Below are positions 57,101 to 64,000 of a DNA stretch of 64,000 nt, one piece after another. Position numbers and translations under genes: made by a program. Each line of letters starts with the position of its first letter. Positions within the stretch are counted from its first letter, which is position 1. This DNA comes from Anolis sagrei (lineage: Eukaryota > Chordata > Lepidosauria > Squamata > Anolidae), in contig NC_090023.1 of the NCBI RefSeq assembly GCF_037176765.1, positions 147,846,866 through 147,910,865 on the forward strand, read 5' to 3'. The notes under the pieces are model-generated. The model was not told the origin of the DNA and did no database searches. It saw only the letters and a program-made list of their open reading frames with translations.

Positions 57101-59253
57101 ATGAAGCAACATCTGTAAGTGTGCTTTGTACACTTGGTGTCAGGCAAAAACCATAGGTAGCGCAATAAATGGATTTGTAAATTATTTTGATTTGATTACA
57201 AAGCATATTTTGTGAAATGAAAACATTGCATCAACCATGGTTTAATATGCTTAATTGTGGTTTAATGTGAGGCAGGCATGTTACTAGGCACTGAAAGTTG
57301 AGATTTGGGCTGGTAGGACAAAAAAATTACACTATATATCAACTTGAAATGGAAGACATGCTAAGTACACCTGCCTTTACCTTCTTCCTAGTTATATGGG
57401 GTTATTGAGCAGTAGATACTGCTTAAAACAAGGCTTTCGCCTATAAAGACTTAAATGGTTCTGGTCCAGCTTATCTGTCCGAATATATATCTCTCTATGA
57501 AGTAAGTTAAGTAAATTAAGTTAGTAAATTAAGATCTTCCGTGGGGGTTCTGCTCTCGGCCCCACCGGCCTCACAGGTGTGGCTGGTGGGACGAGGGACA
57601 GGGCCTTTTTGGTGGTGGCCCCACGGCTGTGGAACTTCCTCCTGAGTGAGATCAGGTCAGCCCCCTCCCTCCTGACCTTTAGGAGACAGCTAAATACCTG
57701 GCTGTGAATCCAGTTGTTCAGCCCATCATAGGAATATTTAAAGTTAAAGAGAAAGTTGAAAGCGCAATGACCCAGGACTGTTTGCAACAACAGCTATGTC
57801 TTTGTGTGATAGGTGATGTTATTTTATGTTATGTGTTTAATAATGTTTAATGTTTTATTAGGGGAGGGTTAATTTTAATATTTTTATCAATGGCATCGAA
57901 TTGTTGCCAACACTGTGAACAGTCCTGAATCCCCTTTGGGGTTGAGAAGGGCTGTATACAAATATCGCAAATAAATAAATAGATTTGTTTCTATTCTGAA
58001 CAACCTGTGAATAGTATGTTTTCTTTCTTCTACAGAGGCAACATGTATCACAGAGATGTCCTTAATGATGGCCTGTTGGAAACAGAATGAATTCAGTGAC
58101 ATAGCTTGTGCCCGGGAGATCCAGACGTTCTATGACTGTGCAGCAAAGGCAGAAGTAATCTACCTCTCCTTAAGCACCATAAAACTAGGTTCTGTAGATA
58201 ATTGGAGTGTGCAATGTCTCTATGCGTCATCATTACTCATTGCTATATTAGAGCACAGTAGGGAGTCCCCATATTTTAATTCTACAGTTACTGCTTGTTA
58301 TATTACTGCAAGTATTTTCCTCTTGTGTGTAGAAATTGTTGTCTTCCCTGGAGCGTCTGCTCCACTCTTTACTGAAAAGCTTCCTCCTCTCTGATAAGTC
58401 AAAGAGCAAGGATACAGTGTGCTGTAGCTTCTCCAACCGAGCAGCTACTGTATCTTCAGCTCAATAACTTCCACTTGCTGCAGATATAGGACAGCAGATT
58501 CTCTTGATGGGAAAACAAACAGCAGGGTACTGCAATAGCTGTCACCATCTGTGCTCTTGCTCTATTTACATAGTATTATTTTCTTTGTATTCAGCTAGTT
58601 TGTGACAGTGCCCTTTGTTCCATTAAATTATACAAGTAAACATAAATATGTTTAGGGAAGCAGACAGATTTCAAAACAGAATAGTTATTGTGTTCCGGTA
58701 ATTGTTTTTCATAGGGTTCAAAGATAATATCAGTTTATTTGCACCCAATTAAAGTTGTTTGTATATAACACACACACTTCATAGTCATCATGTCAGATGT
58801 TCTGTTTTGTCAGTTATTTTATTCTTAGAAAATTATAATCCCCCTTTTTCCTGGTGAAGAAACAGATATTAACAGGAAACTGACTAGACATAGTGTGCAG
58901 CTAAGTACACTTGCAAGATATCTCGAGTATATACAGCTTTCTGTTCCGAGAAATAGACAGTGATTTTGATCATAGTTAATTTTAACTGTTTTAAAGAAAA
59001 AAAGAGTATATTTTTGCTTCTTACTGCACTGACTCAACCATTTGTAGCTATCTCCAGGTGCTGATGTTTCTGTCATTGGAAATAATGGTGGGATTTGCAT
59101 TTAAAGAAGTAAAAGTATTTTATTTGCATTCTTTTTTAGGCAGAACGCAAGGAGAAAATTCGCCAAGAGTCCCTTGGCCTATCAGGAAATCTTACTTCTC
59201 AACAAGTCAACAAAATACTGAGGCGGTTCCCTAACATTACAAAAAATTCTTAA
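50567..59253 (+). CDS. CHCHD1: CHCHD1 (mitochondrial small-ribosomal-subunit protein mS37), complete, 3 exons
   Basis: CHCHD1/mS37 is a twin-CX9C protein of the mitochondrial 28S ribosomal subunit. Exons of 145, 119 and 114 nt join in phase to give 125 residues (human 118). The middle exon shows two CX9C pairs, [11 protein letters not shown] and [11 protein letters not shown], the helix-hairpin-helix fold oxidised on import. Exon 1 gives [16 protein letters not shown] (human KPLILANRVGERR), and exon 3 [12 protein letters not shown] (human NKLNKLLQRFPN). The N-terminal 25 residues differ most from human. The 7.3-kb first intron is packed with repeats (LINE tail, Helitron, SINE head, MITEs, CR1, Tigger-like). 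Strand and order after FUT11 fit the known synteny. Confidence 0.94.
50960..51163 (+). mobile_element. L2/CR1-like LINE 3' end with (TTA)n tail
   Basis: It includes TGTAAGCCGCCCCAAGTCCC, then GGTGGGGTATAAATAAAGC and a (TTA)n tail at 51131-51163. The tail is interrupted by the Helitron and resumes after 52062. Confidence 0.75.
51164..52062 (+). mobile_element. Non-autonomous Helitron, 899 bp, both ends present
   Basis: It begins TCTATATAAAAATGCTCTG after A and ends GGGGACAGCTAG before T. The hairpin GCCAC (52032-52036) / GTGGC (52045-52049) lies 9 nt before CTAG. The interior repeats a module (GTTCACCTACAATCAAAGAG at about 51331 and 51621; AACTTGGCAC-type phrases) and carries no helicase or Rep gene. 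Near 51715-51760 a CR1-like phrase (GGCCATCCAGTCCAACTCCC) may be captured sequence. Confidence 0.85.
52229..52313 (+). mobile_element. SINE head fragment
   Basis: It carries GGCGCAGCAGGTTAAACCGC and box B GGTTCAAATCC, the tRNA-like 5' part of the 21949-type SINE. The body is missing; a MITE starts directly after it. Confidence 0.65.
52319..52448. mobile_element. hAT-like palindromic MITE
   Basis: Nearly the whole element is one inverted repeat: GGCATGGGCAAACTTAGGCC on the left and GGCCTAAGTTTGCCCATGCC on the right. The centre is a perfect 36-nt palindrome (52364-52399) without a loop. Confidence 0.8.
52650..53415 (-). mobile_element. Unclassified LINE 3' end, minus strand
   Basis: The minus strand encodes [20 protein letters not shown] and, further upstream, [20 protein letters not shown], as in the LINEs at 40976 and 48042. 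Several frames are used, so it is broken. The tail side is A-rich near 52655. Confidence 0.7.
53428..53690 (+). mobile_element. GGGCCCTTCCACACAG-family MITE part, then CR1 3' end
   Basis: 53430-53540 begins AGGGCCCTTCCACACAGCCA with the TTTCTGCTTTGAACTGGGTT core. From 53545 a CR1 3' end follows (TTTGGAGGCTTTTAAACAGG, GGGGGTTAGACTAGATGATC). The junction of the two is abrupt. Confidence 0.65.
53743..54237. mobile_element. Tigger-like DNA transposon with both ends
   Basis: The left end CTGCCAGTCCCCAAGTTCCG and the right end GTTTGTAACTTGGAGACTGC are inverted copies of CAGGCAGTCCCCAAGTTAC. The interior shares GGCTTGTTGTGGAAACAAGG with 36060-36385. A smaller mariner-like element is nested at 53856-53931. 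No transposase is encoded. Confidence 0.65.
53856..53931. mobile_element. Tiny mariner-like palindromic MITE
   Basis: It begins CAGGGTGTCCATAAAGTCTC after TA. The arms AAAGTCTCTTTACCATTTAA and TTAAATGGTAAAGAGACTTT form a 20-bp inverted repeat around an about 13-nt loop. Confidence 0.7.
54238..57434. other. CHCHD1 intron 1, mostly unannotated
   Basis: A minus-strand CR1 piece is at 55320-55450 (AGAGTTGGAAGAAACCACAA, CCATCCAGTCCAACC). A possible DNA-transposon fragment with repeated GTGTGCCTTAGAATC-like and GTGTGTCTTACAATC phrases lies at about 56785-56945. I recognise nothing else. Confidence 0.45.
57435..57985 (+). mobile_element. L2/CR1-like LINE 3' end
   Basis: It starts in the C-terminal coding region (GCCTATAAAGACTTAAATGG, TCTGGTCCAGCTTATCTGTC), continues with GGCCCCACGGCTGTGGAACT and ends GAATCCCCTTTGGGGTTGAG with a (TAAA)n tail. 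5'-truncated. Confidence 0.75.
58036..58154 (+). CDS. CHCHD1: CHCHD1 exon 2 (CHCH domain)
   Basis: The acceptor is CTTCTACAG and the donor GTAATC. It encodes [20 protein letters not shown] to YDCAAKAE with all four CX9C cysteines. An L2/CR1-like LINE tail ends about 50 bp before the acceptor. Confidence 0.95.
59140..59253 (+). CDS. CHCHD1: CHCHD1 exon 3 and stop
   Basis: The acceptor is TTCTTTTTTAG. This phase-0 exon encodes [20 protein letters not shown] to [10 protein letters not shown] and TAA at 59251-59253. Confidence 0.93.
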   Translation, partial: AERKEKIRQESLGLSGNLTSQQVNKILRRFPNITKNS

Positions 59254-59520
59254 TGAGGATTTGCTTTCCTCTGTGTCTGGATACCAGGAGCCAAAATGGC
59301 TCTTTTTGGTGGAATTCCCTCCTACTTTGACTTTCAATTTGAAGGATGTACTCCATAACTACAAGAGCTGAAGTCGAGGACTCTCTGTTCCAGATCGGGT
59401 GAAAACCTAAAGTACCTTCTGCTATGAAGCTTCTTTCAGCAGAAGGAGATTTGCTTGAAATGTTGCTCATTTCATACCACTTTTAAGTCTTGTGTGAAAT
59501 AAAATCTGATTAAATGTTTA
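59254..59520 (+). other. CHCHD1: CHCHD1 3' UTR
   Basis: A short 3' UTR with AATAAA at 59498-59503, followed by a T/G-rich stretch (TTGTATCTGTTGTT), a typical cleavage-site arrangement. Confidence 0.7.
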
Positions 59521-59689
59521 ACAGTTGTATCTGTTGTTAGGAGATAGATTGTGCTGGTGGTTTTGTACATGTTAGTTGGATATGTTTACTTGTTCTAGAA
59601 AAGATGACTGAGAGGGCACATGATTGCCATGTTTAAATATTTCAAAAGATGTCACATTGAGGAGGGGGCAAGCTTGTTTTCTGCTGTTC

Positions 59690-59948
59690 TGTAGACAAGG
59701 ACATGGAGCAATGGATTCAAATTGCAGGGAAAGAAATTCCACCTAAACATTAGGAAGAAGTTCCTAATGGTAAGAGTTATTTGGCAGTGGGATATGCTGT
59801 CTTAGAGCTTGGTAAGTTTCTTCTGGGGGTTTGTAAGGAGAGGCTGGATGTCCATCTGTCAGGACTGCTTTGATTATGTATTCTTGTATGGCAGAATGGG
59901 GTTGAACTCAATGGCCCTTATGGTCTCTTCTTGCTCTGTGATTCTGTG
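59690..59948 (+). mobile_element. CR1 LINE 3' end
   Basis: AAATTCCACCTAAACATTAG, GGATATGCTGTCTTAGAGCT and GGGTTGAACTCAATGGCCCT followed by ATTCTGTG are CR1 3' sequence. Confidence 0.78.
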
Positions 59949-59950
59949 AA

Positions 59951-60229
59951 TACAGTGGATCCTCAGTATCTGCTGGTATTTGGTTCCAGGAGTCCTATGT
60001 TGATACTAAAGTCTGTAGATGCTCAAGTCCCATTATCTGCAATGGTGTAATAAAATGGTCTCTTATATTCAATGGCAATTTTTTGCAGATGGGGAGATAT
60101 TTTCAAGCTGCTTTGATTCTCCTTTGTGTAGCAAAAAGTGGGGTAAAAATAAACACAATAACAATAATAAAATCATCTGCTCAAGCCATTAGATGGTTGA
60201 CTCCATACATATGGAGAGCCAACTGTATA
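59951..60229. mobile_element. Tigger/pogo-like element with an inserted LINE tail
   Basis: The left end TACAGTGGATCCTCAGTATC faces the right end TATGGAGAGCCAACTGTA, with TA at both edges. The segment 60110-60175 (CTCCTTTGTGTAGCAAAAAG and an AATAATAA tail) looks like an L2/CR1-like LINE terminus inside it. Confidence 0.6.
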
Positions 60230-62726
60230 TACTCACAGAAAAAAACCTTCTTTATGAACCTCAGGTCTCTAAAATATGACATTGGTTCAGGCAGAGCATG
60301 AGTAAATGCATCTTTTAACCCTGTTTCTCATGGTAAAAATTAGTCAAAATTCCAATTATTCTTAATCATCTGTTTTGAGGAGTATAACGGTAACATCTGT
60401 ATGTCAAATTGTTTTTAAGATCATACAAAGATATTAATCTCTGGCACAATTAATTGTTTCCTGGCAGGACATTCTGGGGATATATAATCTTTCAGGTCTT
60501 CGTCTCTGAGGCAGAGAGAGAGAAATGTCCTTCCAGAGAGAGACTTCACACATGCCTTACTTCTGTGTGAAAATGCTTTATTGTGATTCCATCATTGGAA
60601 CAAAAATTAGATGAGCCAAGAGATGTGGTAAGAGAGACTGAATGTGAAGATAAGAATATTAACTATCCTATTGAGAGCAGTGGCAAGAAAAATAAAAGCT
60701 AAAGAAAGCGTTATAAAGGATTGTTTAAAATAAAAAAGATCCCTCTTTTTGCCTTGTGAGCAAGATAAAGAACACCAGTATTTTTCTCTCACAGGATTGA
60801 TCTATAGGTCTAGTTTATTAATCCCATCCATGTACCAAACTGAAATCACACACACACAAAATTGCTTGAAAGCCTCTCTTCCCAATTCAACCCCAAGAAT
60901 GAGCACATATATTATGCATATATGCCGATTCCTAGATTAGATTTTTGTCATACCAGTATAGAACATTGACAGGAAATCTTGGGGAAGATAATGATTCTGG
61001 GGGAAATGGAAGGTAAAAGGAAGAAGGGCCAACCAAGGACAAGATGGATGGTATCCTTGAAGTGACTGGCTTGACCTTGAAGGAGCTGGGGGTGGTGACC
61101 GGCCGACAGGGAACTCTGGTGTGGGCTGGTCCATAAGGTGACCAAGAGTTAGAGGGAGCAACTCAATAAATAAACAACAAATTATAAAACATACAAAAGT
61201 ATTTGTTTAATTTTTGTAGTTCCGTAATATCTATCGCAGGGGTGGGCAGCTGGGAGGCTAGAGGCCATATTAGTTCATCAGAAGACCTTAAAGGACTGTA
61301 TAGTGTCTTCCCATACACAATCTGGTGGATTTTTTTTACCCCAAATGAACTAAACATACGTGGGGCATTTTGCCTGTAATTGGGGTGGAGTAGGGGGTGG
61401 ACTTTTTTAGGCCCAGAAAAAGACTTAATAAGAAGTGACCAAAAGTTTTTGAGAAAGACCTTTCCTGATTCTATAATGATCCAGATGAGGCCAAAAATGT
61501 GGCAAAGATTCCCCACATCCCTAGAGGGTATATGGAAGTAAAATGTACTTTAAAATGTTTTTCCCTCCTGGGTGCTGTAGATTGTTTACATCACATCTTT
61601 AGGCTGAAAGACATAGGGAGGGGCAAAATGGTAAGAGACACAGACACTAATCAGTTCATCTTTGCTCCTTCTCTTTCTGCAGTTGCTCTTCATGAAGGAG
61701 ACAGCATTAGAAATATGCTTAAAATAACAAAATTGGAATGTAATTTACATTTTATATACTCCATTTGTGTTAGTATTGAAGTTTTCTGCCATACAAAACA
61801 TGGGCTTCTCACTGAATAACCGTTTTTATAGCATTTCTTCATGCCTTCTGTCACTTCCTTTCTGTAGAAATGGGTCCAGTGTGCTTTTTATTTTTCACGT
61901 ACATAATGCTGCTACCTATGGTTTGGAGCTTTGGTATTGTTCAAAATGCCTGTTATTGCTACTGCAAACATACATTGGCCATACTCACTCACCCCTCAGG
62001 AAGAAAAAGAGTTATGATAGTATGGCCTGTTTTTCTCTGCCTGTTTTTTTTTGGGGGGGGGGGGGCAAACTGAACTGTCAGCCATAACGTGCTGTTATGG
62101 ATATTTCTTTCCAGGTTCCTCCTCCTTTCTTGTCCTCAATTACTTCTGTCTGCAACTGGTCATGATAGTTACCTACTAATTACATAATTGCAATTTCTTG
62201 GCCAGACACTGCAGTAAGAAACACCCAAGCCACTCCCTCCTCTTTCTGGAAATTAATTCATGGTTTAATAGAGTTGCATCAGACTTGGCACGGTCTTTGC
62301 ATGATAATGACAGGATAAGATGGAGTGTTGAGCGTCAAGATGGAAGGAGCTATGTGCACATGCAAAGTCAAGTTCTGTATCATTTCAGCCAAAAGTTACA
62401 TGGTTTTGAAAGAACTTTGTATCTTTTCTTACTATAGAATAATATAAATTACTGACCCCCTTCCCCAATTGAGTTTATTTGGGGGAGTAGTAGAGTGAAT
62501 AGGCAGAAATCCTGCTATACTGGCCATTGGCATTATTGGCCATGTTATCTGTCACACTGTATATAAGTCTTCCCAAAAACGAGCATAATTCAGATAAGTG
62601 CTGGGAACCAAAAGGGCTCTCGTGAAAGCATGTTTCCAGAATAATGGGTGTGCTGTGAGGCAAAGTGCCAACTGTGGCTGCAACAGACTACCCTTTACAG
62701 TAGCAGAGAAATAAAAGTTGTGGTTT
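60230..62726. other. Intergenic DNA downstream of CHCHD1, little recognised
   Basis: A hAT-like edge (CAGGGGTGGGCAGCTGGGAG) occurs at about 61239, and a G-run near 62052-62064. No coding exon or RNA gene was recognised; the next expected gene by synteny (ZSWIM8) is not seen here. Confidence 0.45.
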
Positions 62727-63545
62727 ACTTACTTACTTAGGCGATCCCTTGTTGTCCGAGTAGGATTGTCTTTCAAGATCCGTGTATTGGTGGTGGGTAC
62801 GTAGGTGACTGTGAAGCCCTATTCTTGACCTGCGTGGTCTCCTGCAGTGAAGGCATCGGTTTCCAAGTCCCGGTCGGGGTTGACTTGACGCGCCTTCCTC
62901 TTGACATGTTTCTCTCTTTTGCCCTCCATTTGTGCCTCTTCAAATTCTACAGCACTGCTGGTCACAGCTGACCTCCAGCTGGTGATCTCAAGGGCCAGGG
63001 CTTCCCAGTTTTCTCTGTCTATGCTAGCATTTTTAAGGTTGGCTTTAAGCCCATCTTTAAATCTCTTTTTCTGTCCACCAACATTTCGTTTTCCGCTCTT
63101 GAATGAGTTCAGAGTAGAGCAACTTCTGTGGGAGACGGTGGTTGGGCATTAGGACAATGTGGCCGGTCCAGCGGAGTTGATGACGGATGACCATCGCTTC
63201 AATGATGGTGGTCTTTCCTTTTTCCAGCATGCTGACATTTGTCTGCCTGTCTTCCCAAGAAATTTGCAGGATTTTTCTGAGGCAACGTCGATGGAATCAT
63301 TCTAGGAGTTGCATGTTACGTCTGTAGATAGTCTTGCAGGCGTATAGCAGGGTTGGGAGGACAGTAACTTTATACACAAGCACCTTGGTATCCCTACAGA
63401 TGTCCCAGTCCTCAAACAATCTGTAATTCGTTTGGAAAAATGCTGCACTTGCAGAGCTCAGGTGGTGTTGTATTTCAGTGCCAATGTTGACTTTTGTGGA
63501 GAGGTGACTGTCAAGGTAGCGGAAATTGTCAACTTTTTTAATGTT
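62727..63545 (-). mobile_element. RTE-like/unclassified LINE 3' end, second copy
   Basis: It matches 38885-39530: GATCCCTTGTTGTCCGAGTA at the 3' UTR end, then TTGACGCGCC and GTTACGTCTGTAGATAGTCT, and the coding region upstream. The tail is (ACTT)n in plus-strand reading at 62727-62740. It includes a segment at 63010-63175 that is missing from the first copy. Confidence 0.72.
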
Positions 63546-64000
63546 ACATTAGAAACATTTAGAACATTTTCAAAAGCTGTGGGCATCTGCGCCCAAAGGT
63601 AATGTCTAAATTTGTAGCCTTGCATAATGATGCAGCAGCCCACCAAAGGCAGCATCATCTAAACAATCTCAAAAATGCCCCCCTCCCCCCATCAGACAGT
63701 TGATCCTTGAGAAACAGCAGTTAAGGTTTCTGATGAAAACAACAGAAAATACATTTCTTTGTTCCTGCTACTTTGAAGCCTGTTGATTGGGGCTACTGCC
63801 TTGGATTGCCAAAAGCAACAACTCATTTCAGGACCAAAATCAGAGGCCAAGGGTGTAGTCTTGTGAAGTCATAGTAGGAGAGCGAGCAGAATATGGACCA
63901 TGAACCATAACTGCTTATGGAATTAGCATAAATGTTATTAGATTATATGAGAGCAGAATTTGGTAGGATATGGCTGGCTGCGTATTATGGCAATCCAGAG
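63546..64000. other. Intergenic DNA at window end, nothing recognised
   Basis: No exon, RNA gene or clear transposon recognised; a short C-run is near 63680. Confidence 0.4.

Noticed and set aside
58056-58394. 112-codon frame over CHCHD1 exon 2
   Set aside because: The first part is the real exon in frame, but the rest is read-through into the intron past a good donor GTAATC at 58155.
1-64000. Endogenous retrovirus, other LTR element or Polinton
   Set aside because: I saw no LTR pairs and no gag, integrase, envelope or capsid signature; the reverse transcriptases present are of LINE type.

Overview
The window is vertebrate nuclear DNA, almost certainly from a squamate reptile. It holds three spliced plus-strand host genes in the order SEC24C, FUT11, CHCHD1, which is the order I recall for human 10q22. 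The repeat load points to squamates: CR1, L2/CR1-like, L1 and other LINE pieces, tRNA- and 5S-rRNA-derived SINEs, hAT and other inverted-repeat DNA transposons, and short Helitrons. An iguanian lizard is a weaker guess. Exons were assigned by translating between AG/GT boundaries, checking that reading phase carries across every junction, and comparing with remembered human protein sequences. No search was run.

Region 1 (1-34.9 kb): the last 18 constitutive coding exons of SEC24C plus one extra in-frame 69-nt exon. The N-terminal exons lie upstream of the window. The encoded part runs from the end of the proline-rich N-terminus through the zinc finger, trunk, beta-sandwich, helical and gelsolin-like domains to a TAG stop at 32854-32856. 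The introns hold a 1.9-kb L2/CR1-like LINE with a largely readable reverse transcriptase, an L1 3' end cut by a hAT element, a SINE inserted into a MITE, and a complete non-autonomous Helitron.

Region 2 (34.9-41.7 kb): intergenic and built of nested repeats. A LINE sits inside a MITE, and a different LINE 3' end has split the sequence just upstream of FUT11, leaving a clear 10-bp target-site duplication. Two blocks of the FUT11 proximal upstream sequence occur a second time 2.9 kb further upstream.

Region 3 (41.7-48 kb): FUT11, three exons, complete, 491 codons, with a GC-rich first exon. Region 4 (50.5-59.5 kb): CHCHD1, three exons, complete, 125 codons, with a 7.3-kb repeat-filled first intron. 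The last 4.5 kb is intergenic, with CR1, Tigger-like and LINE fragments.

The three genes have separate jobs: COPII cargo selection at ER exit (SEC24C), ER O-fucosylation (FUT11) and the mitochondrial ribosome (CHCHD1). Their proximity is conserved order, not an operon. I saw no new gene system, CRISPR array, tRNA or rRNA gene, and no recognisable retroviral or LTR element. The most useful observations are the extra SEC24C exon, Helitrons sitting in LINE tails, the duplicated and LINE-split FUT11 upstream region, two LINE insertions at CAGTTGT sites, a 5S-derived SINE, and possible early polyadenylation in FUT11 intron 2.
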